Under the pieces are notes generated by a model that made no database searches, was not told the origin of the DNA, and was given only the letters and a program-made list of their open reading frames with translations. Made by a program: the position numbers and the translations under genes. A stretch of DNA of 64,000 bases from Stomoxys calcitrans (Eukaryota > Arthropoda > Insecta > Diptera > Muscidae), in NCBI RefSeq assembly GCF_963082655.1, contig NC_081553.1, positions 22,196,197 through 22,260,196 of the forward strand. The letters are read 5' to 3'. Shown here one piece after another: positions 47,866 to 60,929 of this stretch (its first letter is position 1; each line of letters starts with the position of its first letter).

Positions 47866-48825
47866 AGTAAAAAGGACCAATCACATCTGAACCAATCTGA
47901 GCCAAATTGAATAACGATGTAGAGGAGCCTTACACAACTCACTGTCTCAAATTTCAGCAACATCGGACAATAAATGCGCCTTTAATGGCCCCAAAACCTT
48001 AAACCGAGAGATCGTTCTATATGGCAGCTATATCCAAATCTGAACCGATCTGAGCCATATTTAAGAAAAATGTCGAAGGGCCTAAGACAACCCACTGCCC
48101 CAAATTTCAGCAAAATCGGATAATAAATGTACCTTTTATCGGCCTAAGACCCTAAATCGGAGGATTGGTCTATATGGCAGCTATATCCAAATCTGGACCG
48201 ATCTGGGTCAAATGGACGAAGAATGTCGAAGTGCGTAACACAACTCACTGTCCCAAATTTCAGCAAAATCGGAAAATAAATGTGGCTTTTATGGGCCTAA
48301 GACCCTAAATCGGAGGATCGGTCTATATGGCACTATATCCAAATCTGGACCGATCTGTACCATATTGACTAAGAACGTCGAAGGGCCTAACACAACTCAT
48401 TGTCCCTAGTTTCAGCAAATAAGGATAATAAATGTGGCTTTTATCGGCCTAAGACCCTAAATCGGAGGATCGGTTTATATGGCAGCTATATCCAAATCTG
48501 GACCGATCTGGGTCAAATTGACAAAGAATGTCGAAGGGCCTAACACAACTCACTGTCCCAAATTTCAGCAAAATCGGATAATTAATGTACCTTTTATCGG
48601 CCTAAGACCCTAAATCGGAGGATCGGTCTATATGGCAGCTATATCCAAATCTGAACCGATCTGGGTCAAATTGACGAACGATGTCGAAGTGCATAACACA
48701 ACTCACTGTCCCAAATTTCAGCAAAATCGGATAATAAATGTGGCTTTTATCGGCCTAAGACCCTATATCGGAGGATCGGTCTATATGACAGCTATATCCA
48801 AATCTGGACCGATCTGAACTCCACT
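47866..48825 (-). mobile_element. Family A monomer array, reverse, ends deleted
   Basis: Begins AACAAGTAAAAAGG (the reverse 3' end) but jumps directly to a monomer, so hairpin and subterminal repeat are deleted. Six monomers follow with TATATGGCAGCTATATCC and CAACTCACTGTCCCAAATTT; several are near-identical. There is no head. Confidence 0.78.
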
Positions 48826-48867
48826 ACTACATCCGTAGTTATATCTTAATAGGGTCTGGTCTTGATC

Positions 48868-49430
48868 AGCTTGTCCGTGTGTTTGTTTGTTCCGTATAGA
48901 CTCAAAAACGGCTGAACAGATTACCTTGAAATGTACTCAGATTGTGAAGGTTGGTGTGAAAAGAAACATTGACCATAAAATTTTTTGATATCGGGAGGAG
49001 GGCGGACCCTCCCCTTACCCCAAAAGTACTACCCAAAAATAAAACTGGACCGATCGGGACAACATGAGACTCATATGAAAGGTTTTCAAGAGTAGAGTAC
49101 GTATTTCATAAAAAAAGTCGGGTCCAAGTACCTGGGAGGCCGCCCCAGCCTCAAAACCCCTTAAAATAGGTTTATTTGACAATCATGACAATATGGGACT
49201 CAAATGAAAGGTATTCGAGAGTAGATTTCGAATATGGTCAGGAGTTAGAAAAAAGGGTTTATAATTTATTGATAACGAAAGGGGCGGACCCTCCACCGTT
49301 TCCCCAAAAACACCACCGAAAATATAAAGTGGACCGATAAGGACAATATGGGTATCAAATGAAAAGTATGCGGGAGTAGATAACCAATCTGGAATACAAA
49401 TTCATGTCGAAGTATAGGAGGTCACCCCAA
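48868..49430 (-). mobile_element. Family C fragment, reverse
   Basis: The reverse 3' end (GTTTGTTTGTTCCGTATAG, ACTCAAAAACGGCTGAAC) and about four monomers with CGGACCCTCC blocks. It closely parallels 39040-39560, stopping at GAGGTCACCCC. Confidence 0.75.
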
Positions 49431-49432
49431 CC

Positions 49433-50719
49433 ACATATAGCTTCGATATAGACCGGTCGTCCGATTTAGGGTTTTAGGCCCATAAAAGCCACATTTAATA
49501 TCCGATTTTGCTGAAATTTGGGACAGTGAGTTGTGTTAAGACCGTCGTTATCCTTCTTCAATTTGGCTCTGATGGGATAAGTTTTGGATATAGCTGCCAT
49601 ATAGACCGATCCCTCGATTTAAGGTTTTGGGCCCAAAAAATGCGCATTCGTTGTCCGATATCACCGAAATTTGGGACAGTGAGTTATGTTGGGCCCTTCA
49701 ACATCCTTCTTCAATTTGACTCAGATCGGTCTAGATTTGGATATAGCTGCCATATAGACCGATCTCTCGATTCAATGTTTTGGGCCCATAAAGGTAATTT
49801 ATTGTCCGATGTGCCGAAATTCGGGACAGTGAGTTGTCTTGGACCGCTTAATATATTTTTGCAATTTGGTCCAGATCAGCCCAGGTTTGGCTATAGCTGC
49901 CATATAGACCGATCTCTCGATTTAAGGTTTTGGGCCTATAAAATGCGCAGTTATTATCCAATGTCACCAAAATTTGGGACTGTGAGTTAAGTTTGGCCCC
50001 TCAACATCTATCTGCAATATGGCGCAGATCGTCCCAGACTTGGATATATCTGCCATATAGACCGATCGCCCGATTTAAGGTCTTGGGCTTATAAAAGACG
50101 CATTTATTGTCCGATTTCGCTGAATTTTGGGACAGTGAGTTGTGATAGTCCTTTCAGTATTATTCTTATGTATTATTTTTAATTTGCTTCAAATCGGTCC
50201 AGATTTTGATATAGCTGTCATATAGACCAATCTCTCGATTTAATGTTGTGGGACCATAAAAGGCGCATTTATTGTCCGATTTCGCCAAAATTTTAGGACA
50301 GTGAGTTGAATTAGGCACTTCGACAGCCCCCTTCAATTTGGCCGTGATCGATTCAGTTTTGGATATAGCTGCCATATAGACCGATCTCTCGATTTCGCGG
50401 AAATTATTGACATCCGTGTCGTATATGGTTCAGATCGGTCTATATTTGGATATGGCTACCAATAAAGACCAATATTTTGTTATACAAAATTGAACAATGA
50501 CTTGTACTTATTACACCTCTCAATATCCGTTTGGATGTCGAATTGGATCCAATGTCGAGTTCGAGTTGGGTCCAAATAGGACCATATTTCCATAAAACTG
50601 CTATGGGACATAAATTATGCATTTTCACCTGATTATAACGATAGCTGGTCTACATATATACCTGAGGTGGTGGGTACCCAAAGTTCGTCCCGCCCGAACT
50701 TAACGCCTTTTTACTTGTT
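49433..50719 (+). mobile_element. Family A element, head missing
   Basis: About six monomers, then a tail: TACATATATACCTGAGG, subterminal GGTGGTGGGTAC, GTTCGTCCCGCCCGAAC (a damaged hairpin) and TTTTTACTTGTT at 50719. The 160-codon ORF at 49508-49990 is monomer read-through. Confidence 0.78.
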
Positions 50720-50966
50720 ACCATTTAAAAACTGCAGAGAATGTTGGCTCTTCCATTTACAGCAGACTTCCTGCTGTTAGAGCAAATATTTTTGCTGTTT
50801 TTACTAACAATTTTCTGCGAGTTTAACGGTGCACTGTGCAACACAATTGGCGTTAACTATTTTTGTTAACTTCCACACACAAATGAAATCAAATACAGTG
50901 GTAGTATAAAAAATATGTTGCATTTATTGTTGTATTAACTTCCCACCCACTCGTATATCATATTTT
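50720..50966. other. Unique spacer
   Basis: AT-rich; nothing recognised. The right end is T-rich, where the next element begins. Confidence 0.45.
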
Positions 50967-52641
50967 TATACCCTCCACCATAAGATGGGGGGTATACTAA
51001 TTTCGTCATTCTGTTTGTAACTACTCGAAATATTCGTCTGAGACCCCATAAAGTATATATATTCTTGATCCTCGCGACATTTTATGTCGATCTAGCCATG
51101 TCCGTCCGTCTGTCCGTCCGTCCGTCCGTCCGTCCGTCCGTCCGTCCGTCCGTCCGTCCGTCTGTCTGTCGAAAGCACGCTAACTTCCGAAGGAGTAAAG
51201 CTAGCCGCTTGAAATTTTGCACAAATACTTCTTATTAGTGTAGGTCGGTTGGTATTGTAAATGGGCCATATCGGTCCATGTTTTGATATAGCTGCCATAT
51301 AAACCGATCTTGGGTCTTGACTTCTTGAGCCTCTAGAGTGCGCAATTCTTATCCGATTCGAATGAAATTTTGTACGGCGTGTTTTTTTATGATATCCAAC
51401 AACTGTGCCAAGTATGGTTCAAATCGGTCCATAACCTGATATAGCTGCCATATAAACCGATCTTGGGTCTTGACTTCTTGAGCCTCTAGAGGGCGCAAAT
51501 CTTATCCGATTGGAATGAAATTTTGCACGACGTGTTTTGTTATGATATCCAACAACTGTGCCAAGTATGGTTCAAATCGGTCCATAACCTGATATAGCTG
51601 CCATATAAACCGATCTTGGGTCTTGACTTCTTGAGCCTCTAGAGTGCGCAATTCTTATCCGATTGAAATGAAATTTTGCACGACGTGTTTTGTTATTATA
51701 TTCAACAACTGTGCCAAGTATGGCTCAAATCGGTCCATAACCTGGTATAGCTGCCATATAAACCGATCTTGGGTCTTGACTTCTTGAGCCTCTAGAGGGC
51801 GCAATTCTTATCCGATTGGAATGGAATTTCGCACGACGTGTTCTGTTATGATACCCAACAACTGTGCCAAGTTTGGTTTAAATCGGTCCATAACCTGATA
51901 TAGCTGCCATATAAACCGATCTTGGGTCTTGACTTCTTGAGCCTCTAGAGTGCGCAATTCTTATCCGATTGGAATGAATTTTTGGCACCAAGTATTTCGT
52001 TATGATATCCAACAACTGTGCCAAGTATGGTTGAAATCGGTCCATAATCTGATATAGCTGTCATGTAAACTGATCTGGGAATTTGACTTCTTGAGCTTCT
52101 AGAGGGCGCAATTCCTATCCGATTTGGCTGAAATTTTGCATGACGTATTTTATTTTTAATTTCAACAACTGTGTCAAATAAGGTTCAAATCGGTTCATAA
52201 CCTGATATAGCTGCCATATAAACCGATCTGGGATCTTGACTTCTTGACCCCTAGAAGTCGCAATTATTATTACCGATATGCCTGAAATTTTGTACGATGG
52301 ATCCTCTCATGACCATCAACAAACGTGTTTATTATGGTCTGAATCGGTCTATAGCCCGATACAGATCCCATATAAATCGTTCTCTCTATTTTACTTCGTG
52401 AGCCCCAATGGGCGCAATTCTTATACGAATTGGCTGAAATTTTACACAGGTCTCCAACATATAATTTAATTGTGGTTCGAACCGGACCATATCTTGATAT
52501 CGTTTTAATAGCAGAGCAACTCTTTTCTTATATCCTTTTTTGCCTAAGAAGAGATGCCGGGAAAAGAACTCGACAAATGCGATCCATGGTGGAGGGTATA
52601 TAAGATTCGGCCCGGCCGAACTTAGCACGTTTTTACTTGTT
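50967..52641 (+). mobile_element. Family B element, full length
   Basis: Head TATACCCTCCACCAT (50967-50981), tail ATGGTGGAGGGTATA (52586-52600), hairpin TTCGGCCCGGCCGAA (52606-52620) and CACGTTTTTACTTGTT to 52641. The head, leader and 3' unique region almost match the copy at 37367; the GTCC tract is longer by one 12-bp step as judged from its translated frame. The similarity implies recent spread of this subfamily. Confidence 0.87.
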
Positions 52642-52784
52642 ATAACTGACTATATGGGTAATGCCATTGTTTATCTCTGATATGTATGTATAACTGAATA
52701 TATTTGTATGAATTCAAACGAATAGGGACGAAGTTAAGATTTGATCCTTCGTAGAAAATATTGGAGCGCCAGAAGGTGAATTTT

Positions 52785-53951
52785 CTTACCATCCACCATA
52801 GGATGGGGTCGTACTAATTTCGTCATTCTGTTTCTAGCACCTCGAAATATGCATTTGAGACCCCATAAAGTATATATATTCTTGATCGTCATTTTAAGTC
52901 GATCTAGCCATGTCCTTCCGTATGTCTGTCCATCCTTGTGTCCGTCTGTCTGTCGAAAGTCTGTCTGTCCGCTTGAAATTTTGCACAAATACTTCTTATT
53001 AGTGTGGGTCAGTTGGGATTGTAAATGAGCCATATCGGTCCGTGTTTTGATATAGCTGCCATATAAACCGATCTGGGATCTTGAATTCTTGAGCCTCTAG
53101 AGGGCGCAATTTTCGTCCGATTTGACTGAAATTTTGCACGTGGTATTTTAGTATCACTTCCAACAACTGTGGTAAGTATGGTTTAAATCCGTCCAAGGTT
53201 TGATATAGCTGCCATATAAACCGATCCTGGGTCTTGACTTCTTGAGCCTCTAGAGGGCGCAATTCTCGTCCGAGTTGACTGAAATTATGCACTTAGTGTT
53301 TTGGTGCTACTTCCAACAACTATTTTAAGTGTGGTTCAAATCGGTCCAGCTTTTGATATAGCTGCCATATAAACCGATCTTGGGTCTTGACTTCTTGAGC
53401 CTCTAGAGGGCGCAATTCTCGTCCGATTTGACTGAAATTTTGCATGAGGTGTTTTGTTATGACTTCCAATAACTGCGCTAAGTATGGCGTGAATCGGTAT
53501 AGAACCTGATATAGCTGCCATATAAACCGATTTTGGATCTTGACTTCTTGAGCCTCTAGAGGGTGCAATTCTCATCCGATTTGGTAGAAATTTTGTTCAA
53601 CGGCTTCTCTCATGACCTTCAACATAGGTGTCTTATATGGTCTGAATCGATCAATAGCTTGATACAGCTCCCATATTAACCTATCTCCCGTGTTTGCTTC
53701 CTGAAAGCCTACAAGACGCAACTCTTATCCGAATGAACTAAAATATTACACAATGACTTCTACAATGTTCAGCATTCATTTATGGTCTGAATCGGACTAT
53801 AACTTGATATAGCTCCAATAGCGTAACAGTTCTTATTCAATATTCTATGTTTGCCTAATAAGAGATACCACGCATAGAACTCGACAAATGCAATCCATGG
53901 TGGAGGGTATATAAGAATCGGCCCGGCCGAACTTAGCACGCTCTTACTTAT
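52785..53951 (+). mobile_element. Family B element, older
   Basis: Head CTTACCATCCACCATAGG (first bases changed), degraded GTCY tract (GTCCTTCCGTATGTCTGTCC), about five monomers, tail CATGGTGGAGGGTATA, hairpin CGGCCCGGCCGAAC and CTCTTACTTATT. The end is mutated relative to the intact copies. Confidence 0.8.
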
Positions 53952-54045
53952 TCATCTATTTGTTAGTCCTTCTGAGAAGCTACACATTCATGAGGTTCTT
54001 AAGGGTCAATGAGGCAGCTCATTATTGAGTTTGGAAAATGCATTG

Positions 54046-54112
54046 GTTGTTGTTGTACACTGCTCTCCATCGGGTCAATCCTGTATGTACAACCGGTTGC
54101 CATTGGATTGCC
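54046..54112 (-). mobile_element. SINE-2 remnant, internally deleted
   Basis: (TTG)n, GTACACTG and CATCGGGTCAATCC-TGTATGTACAACCGG blocks match the copy at 33449, with about 40 bp of the middle missing. Confidence 0.7.
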
Positions 54113-54500
54113 TTGATATTTAAGTTTAAGTTCTTTGGTAATGGGGGAGATCAGGTCTGGTTTGTAGGCATTGTTCTATAGTTTCCGATTGATTGTCATA
54201 ACCCTATATAAACCATCAGCTTCTATCAGCTTCATTAATGTTATTCGTGTAAGAGCCCATACACACACGCAAATGGATATGCTTAACGGTGAAGCAGTTG
54301 CCATAGTTGAAAGTGTAAAAAAGCGTCAGTGATGGTGTTATTGATACATCATGGCAGCTCACCTACGTGCTCAGCTAAGTATTTGTGCATATGAAGGGAG
54401 CAAACACATACACACAAACATACACACGCAGGTGCTTATATGCACATGCAAGTATACGTGTACATGCTGTTATCAAATGATAAGCATATTAATTACACTG

Positions 54501-55274
54501 TGCGTTGTGTTTTTTCTTTCCCTTGCTGTTGTTGTTGTTGTTATTGGGTTTTGTTCTTATTAAACATAAACATCGAATTATTAAAAACATGAAATTAATT
54601 GTTTGCTTATTTTTTATTGCACTTTTGTGTTGTTTTTTCATAATTTATTTCGTTGTACTCAGTATTAATGAAGGCTGTAAAGTAGGCGCGTTGTCTGACC
54701 TGGTCAAGGATCATGAGTATGGTATGAATTGGTGGATTAAGGGAAAATGGGGGACGGCAGCAAAAGAGCGAACGAAGGGTGAAAGGCAGTAAAGGGCTTT
54801 GAATTGTTCATATGTAAATGACATTTTAATTAGTTCATAAAATGCATTCGATTATGCAAAGTCATACACGCATTTACCCTAGGATATTGCGTTGTGTTTT
54901 TTCTTTCCCTTGCTGTTGTTGTTGTTGTTATTGGGTTTTGTTCTTATTAAACATAAACATCGAATTATTAAAAACATGAAATTAATTGTTTGCTTATTTT
55001 TTATTGCACTTTTGTGTTGTTTTTTCATAATTTATTTCGTTGTACTCAGTATTAATGAAGGCTGTAAAGTAGGCGCGTTGTCTGACCTGGTCAAGGATCA
55101 TGAGTATGGTATGAATTGGTGGATTAAGGGAAAATGGGGGACGGCAGCAAAAGAGCGAACGAAGGGTGAAAGGCAGTAAAGGGCTTTGAATTGTTCATAT
55201 GTAAATGACATTTTAATTAGTTCATAAAATGCATTCGATTATGCAAAGTCATACACGCATTTACCCTAGGATAT
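54501..55274 (+). repeat. Exact 387-bp tandem duplication
   Basis: Unit 1 is 54501-54887 and unit 2 is 54888-55274. Both begin TGCGTTGTGTTTTTTC and end TACCCTAGGATAT, with constant 387-bp offset and identical translated frames, so there is no indel and no difference that I can find. It is either very recent or an assembly error. Confidence 0.95.
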
Positions 55275-55904
55275 ACATGAATATGTATGCTCTATTGTCA
55301 CCCTCCCCTCCCCCCAAAACTTGTCTGTAGGGACAAGCTTAAGCGGTAATGTTAATTTTTTTGCTATTTTCTGTTATGCTCTCAAATTTAATCTCTTTTG
55401 AGCTGAATGCTTAAATAATACCAATAAGATAGCTGGACAACAGTGTGCTGCCTTAATAGTTTTTTGTTTTATATTTTCCCCAACTCACGGCCTTTAATGG
55501 GTTAATAGATTATTGCTTCAATGTATACTGATACATAATTGCTATTTGATATTGCATTTTAATTAATTCTGAATTTGTATTTTAGTCCAAATATTTTTGC
55601 AGGGTTTGGGTTGGGGGTGGAAGCTGTCTTTGCGGTGCATATGCTTTTATTTTCTTTATTTTTTTTTTCGCACACAACCGCCTCTTTATTGTGGCAATTA
55701 ATGCATCGAATGACCGCCACAGTTTAGTTTAATTCAGCAGATAATTATTGGTGGCAATTATGGGAAAATTATTGGATAAATTGCGAATTGTTCTCCCCTG
55801 CCAGCATAGCTGGCTAGTGCAAATATTATGGATGCTTGGCATGGAACACAAGTTTACAAGTTGATAATGCAACAAGTAATAACGCATTTAGTTCAGCTGG
55901 GTGG

Positions 55905-57726
55905 AACTTTGGATGAGCACCATCTGGGAAATACATATTAACCGCATTACATCACGTTCGATGAAAATACACCATTTATGAAACCTTAGCAACTTTACGT
56001 ATTTTGGATGTCTACCACCTCGGATATACATATTAACTGCATAACATCAAGTCCGATACACCATTTATGAATCCAAAGCAGCTATATCGAATAATGGTCT
56101 GCTCTGGACCAAACCCAGCAGGGGATGTCGGGGGTCTAACATCATTCACCAAACAGCCGGAGATTAGTCTACATGGTAGCTAAATCTAAGTATGTCTAAC
56201 ACAATGAATTATGCCGAGTTTCAGCGAAATCAGATAATAAATACGCCGTTCATGGGCCCAAGAACGTAAATCGAGAGTTCGGTTCCATATATAGCCCCAT
56301 CTGGACCATATTCGTCAAGAACGTGGCATGGGCTAATCCAACTCCTAGTGCCAAATTTCTGCAAAATCGATTCTTAAATGCTATTTTTATGAGTCCAAGA
56401 CCTCTAATCGAGAGATCGGTATATACGACTGCTATATATCAAATTATGGACCGATCTGAGCTACCATGTACCAGGATGTTGAGCATAACACAACTCATTA
56501 TGCTGAATTTCAGCGAAATTAGATAAACGCTTTTCATGGGCCGAAAACCTTAAATCGGTAGATCGGTATATACGGCAGCTATATCCAAATAAAGACCGAT
56601 TTGGGCCATATTGTACAGGGATGATATAGGGCTGAAGAACCAAACACAGCTCACTATGCGAAATTTCAGTGATATCGGTTAATAAATGCGCCTTTCATTG
56701 GCTTAAGATCTTCAATCGGCAGAGCTGTCTATAGGGCAGCTATATCCAAATATAGGCTAATCTACTCCGTAATGAGCACGAACATAGAAGCACCTAACAC
56801 AACTCTTTGTGATAAATTTCAGCGAAATTGGACAAAAAATTAGCTCTCTATGGGTTCAAGACTTTGAATGGGGAGATCGGTATATACTGCAGCTACATAC
56901 AAATATGGGCCGATATGAAACTTATTACACCGGCAAGAAATGCAACTTTTATGGGCCCAAGAACTTAAACCGAGAGATAGGTCTATATGGCAGATATATC
57001 CAAATCTAGACCGATCTGGGCCAAATGGCAGAACTAGGTCAAGGGGCTTAACTTAACTCACTGTCCCAAATTTCAGCCAAATCGGATAATAAATGTGGCT
57101 TTTATGGGCCCAAGAACTTAAACCGAGAGATCGGTCTATATGGCAGCTATATCCAAATCTGGACCGATCTGGGCCAAATGGCAGAATTATGTCAAGGGGC
57201 TTAACATAACTTACTGTCCCAAATTTCAGCAAAATCGGATAATAAATGTGGCTTTTATGGGCCCAAGAACTTAAACCGAGAGATCGGTCTTTATGGCAGA
57301 TATATCCAAATCTGGACCGATCTGTGCCAAATGCAGAAGTATGTCAAGGGGATTAACTTAACTCACTGTCCTGAAATTTCAGCAAAATCGGATGATAAAT
57401 GTGGCTTTTATTGTCCTAAGACCCTAAATCGGCGGATCGGTCTATATGGGGGCTATATCAAGATATAGTCCGATATAGCCCATCTTCGAACTTAACCTGC
57501 TTATGGACAAAATAAGAATCTTTGCAAAGTTTCAGCTCAATATCTCTATTTTTGATGGCTGTAGCGTGATTTCAACAGACAGACGGACGGACATGTCTAG
57601 ATCGTCTTGGATTTTTACGCTGATCAAAAATATACCAACTTTATAGGGTCGGAAATGGATATTTCGATGTGTTGCAAAAGGAATGACAAAATGAATATAC
57701 CCCCATCCTTCGGTGGTGGGTATAAA
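55905..57726 (-). mobile_element. Family A element, reverse
   Basis: At the left are two degraded reverse tails (GGATGAGCACCATCTGGG at 55910; CTACCACCTCGGATATACAT at 56013). About ten monomers follow, the last four (56940-57420) very similar to each other. The leader (TAACCTGCTTATGGACAAAA), GTCY tract (AGACAGACGGACGGACA at 57580) and head TCCTTCGGTGGTGGGTATA end at 57726. Confidence 0.78.
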
Positions 57727-58216
57727 AATTGGGTCCAAGTAATGGGACCAACCCCAAAACCCCCTAAAATAGGCTTTGTGGACCATCATGACAATATGGG
57801 ACTCAAATGAAAGGTATTCGACAGTAGATTGCGCGTATGGTCAGGAAGGAGAAATAGACTTTATAATTTGTTGAATTCGGAAGGGGGGACCCTTCCCCGT
57901 TACCCGAAAACACCATCCAAAATCAAAAGTGGACCGATCGGGACAATATGGGTATCAAATGAAAGGTATTGGAAAATAGAATACGATTATAGTACTAAAA
58001 TTTTGGTCCAAGTACCCATCCAGCCGCCCCAACCCCGAAATTCCCCCAAACAGACATATTGGACGTTCATGTCAATATGGACCTCAAGCAAAAGGCATTC
58101 GGAAGTAGATTACGAATCTGACATATAAAATCAGTGCGAAGTATAGGGGGTCACCCTATCTCCCAAAAATGTGTTAAATGGATATATGACCCATCATTAC
58201 TATATGGGACTCGGTT
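57727..58216 (-). mobile_element. Family C fragment, reverse
   Basis: About four monomers starting within a unit (GGGTCCAAGTAATGGG), with GACTCAAATGAAAGGTATTCG blocks. It ends at ATATGGGACTCGG plus a T tract where family A begins, the same block that borders a junction near 39620. Confidence 0.7.
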
Positions 58217-58219
58217 TTT

Positions 58220-60109
58220 TTACCCACCACCGTAGGATAGGGGGTATATTCATTTAGTTATTCTGTTTGCAACACATCGAAATATCAATTTCCGACCCTA
58301 TAAAGTATATATATTTCGGATTGTCGTAAAATTCTAAGACGATTTAATGACTCTATAGCCTTCAAAAATTGAGATATTGAGCTGAAATTTCGCACAGATA
58401 CGTCTTTATGATGCACGATAGTTAAGTTCTTGGACGGGCCAAATCGGACCATATCTGGATATAGCTCCTATATGGACCAATTTTTCGATAAAGGGTCTAA
58501 TGCCCATAAAGGGTCTAATGCCCATAAAGGGTCTAATGCCCATAAAGAGTCTAATGCCCATAAAGGGTCTAATGCCCATAAAGGGTCTAATGCCCATAAA
58601 GGGTCTAATGCCCATAAAGAGTCTAATGCCCATAAAGGGTCTAATGCCCATAAAGAGTCTAATGCCCATAAAGGGTCTAATGCCCATAAAGGGTCTAATG
58701 CCCATTAGTTTTCCTCCGATTTTGCTGAAATTTAAAACAGTGATTAGTTTAAGGCTTTCCGACAATTGATCTAAATATGGATTTTATCGGTCCATATTTA
58801 GATATAGCTGCCATATAGACCGATCTCCCGATAAAGGGTCTAAAGCCCATAAAAGCTTTATTTATTATCCGATTTCACAGAAATTTGAAGCAGTGAGTTA
58901 GTTTAAGCCTCCCGACATCTCACCTAAATATGGTTCAGGTCGGACTTTATTTAGATATAGCTACCATATAGACCGATCTCCCGATAATGGGTCTGAGGAC
59001 CATAAAAGCTTTATTTATTACCCGATTTCGCTGAAATTTGAAATAGTGAGTAGTTTAAGGCTTCCAGACAACTGCTTCAAATATGGTTTAGATCGGACTT
59101 TATTTAGATATAGTTCCCATATAGACCGATCTCCCAATAAAAGGTCTGAAGACTTTAAAAGCTTTATTCATTATCCGATTTTTCTGAAATTTCCCAAAGT
59201 GAGTTATTTCAAGCCTCCTGACATCTGAACCAGATATGGTTCAGATCGGACTATATTTAGATATAGCTGCCATATAGACCGATCTCCCGATAATGGGTCT
59301 GAGGACCATAAAAGCTTTATTTATTATCCGATTTTGCTAAAATTTGAAACAGTGAGTAGTTTAAGGCTTCCAGATAACTGACCCGAATATGGTTCAGATC
59401 GGACTTTATTTAGATATAGCTCCTATATAGACCGATCTCCCTATAAAAGGTCTAAAGGCCATAAAAGCTTTATTTATTTCCCGATTTCGCTGAAATTTGC
59501 AACAGTTAGTTATTTTGTGCCTCCCGACATCTGACCTAAATATGGTTCAGATCGGACTATACTTAGATATAGCTACCATATAAACCGATCTCCCGATAAT
59601 GGTTCTGAAGACCATAAAACCTTTATTTATTACCCGATTTCGCTGGAATTTGAAACAGTGGGTAGTTTTAGGTCTCCCGACGTCCGTCCTTAATATGGTT
59701 TATATCGGACAATATTTAGGTATAGCTTCCATACAGAGCGATCTGCCGATAGAGGGTCTGAAGCCCATAAAAGCTTTAATTTTTTAACTGATTTCGCTGA
59801 AATTTGACATAGTGAGTAGTTTAGGCCACCCGTCATCCGTCCCAAATATGGTAAAGATCGGACTGTATTTAGATATAGCTGTCATATAGACCGATACACT
59901 GGCAAAGGGGTCTGAAGCTCATAAAAGCATTGAAACACAAAATTCAACAGTGACTTATATTTATTAGACCACTCAATGTCCTTGCCGAATTTGGGTGTAT
60001 AATTTATCCAATTTTCACCAAATTGCGACGAAAGGGGGTTTATATATACACCCGAGGTGGTGGGTATCCAAAGTTGGGCCTGGCCGTACTTAATGCCTTT
60101 TTACTTGTT
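58220..60109 (+). mobile_element. Family A variant with GCTTTATTTATT monomers
   Basis: Head TACCCACCACCGTAGG, TATATATATTTCGG site, no GTCY tract left (deleted after GATTTAATGA), an 18-bp repeat expansion, about nine monomers of a distinct subtype (CATAAAAGCTTTATTTATT), subterminal GAGGTGGTGGGTAT (~60052), a degraded hairpin and TTTTTACTTGTT at 60109. Confidence 0.8.
58488..58705 (+). repeat. 18-bp tandem repeat, 12 copies
   Basis: Unit ATAAAGGGTCTAATGCCC, with three copies carrying AGAGTCT instead of AGGGTCT. The unit is the GATAAAGGGTCTAAAGCCCATAA-like segment present once in each neighbouring monomer. It translates in frame as SNAHKG or MPIKGL repeats but there is no gene. Confidence 0.95.
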
Positions 60110-60845
60110 ATACCATTCACCATAGGAAGGGGCTACACTATTTTCGTCATTCTATTTGTAACTACAAATATTCGTCTGAGACCCCATAAAGTATATATAT
60201 TCTGGATCGTCGTGACATTTTATGCCGATCTAGCCATGTCCGTCCGTCTGTCCGTCCGTCCGTCCGTCTTTCGAAAGCACGCTAACTTTCGAAGGAGTAA
60301 AGCTAGCCGCTTGAAATTTTGCACAAATACTTCTTATTAGTGTAGATCGGTTGATATTGTAAATGGGCCATATCGGTCCATGTTTTGATATAGCTGCCAT
60401 ATAAACCGATCTTGATTCTTGACTTCTTGAGGGCGCAATTCTTATCCGATTGGAACGAAATTTTGCACAACGTGTTTTGTTACGATATCCAACAACTGTG
60501 CCATGTATGGTTCAAATCGGTCAATAACCTGATATAGCTGGCATATAAACTGATCTTGGGTCTTGACTTCTTGAGCCTCTAGAGGGCGCAATTTTTATCC
60601 GATTCGAATGAAATTTTGCTCAACGTGGTTTGTTTTGATATCTAACAACTGTGCCAAATAAGGTTCAAATCGGTTCATAACCTGATATAGCTGCCATATA
60701 AACCGATCTGGGATCTTGACTTCTTGAGCCTCTAGAGGACGCAATTCCCATCCAATTTGGTAGAAATTAAGTACGACAGATCCTCTAATGACCATCAACA
60801 TACGTGTTTATTATGGTATGAATCTCTCTATTTTACTCCTTGTTT
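60109..60845 (+). mobile_element. Family B element, 3'-truncated
   Basis: Head TATACCATTCACCATAGG starts on the last T of the preceding A element. Then TATATATATTCTGG, the GTCCGTCC tract (60239-60268) and three monomers follow, ending in TGAATCTCTCTATTTTACTCC before unrelated sequence. No tail remains. Confidence 0.8.
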
Positions 60846-60929
60846 TCATTCTACAATATCATCAATATCATATTCGCGAGTTTGAAGACAGCAGTCGGAT
60901 TATGGACGTGACGTGACTGACAGGATTTG

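Larger units (their letters stand above)
53952..55904. other. Unique sequence holding a SINE-2 remnant and a tandem duplication
   Basis: No gene is supported. It contains CACACA-rich stretches near 54250-54430, the SINE-2 fragment (54046-54112) and an exact 387-bp duplication. The 95-codon ORF in each repeat copy starts in a TTG/GTT run and is Leu/Ile/Phe-rich; it could read as a membrane peptide but has no supporting context. Confidence 0.45.

Noticed and set aside
54505..55179. Duplicated 95-codon hydrophobic ORF
   Set aside because: Identity of the two copies follows from the 387-bp duplication; it begins in a TTG/GTT repeat and has no family resemblance.
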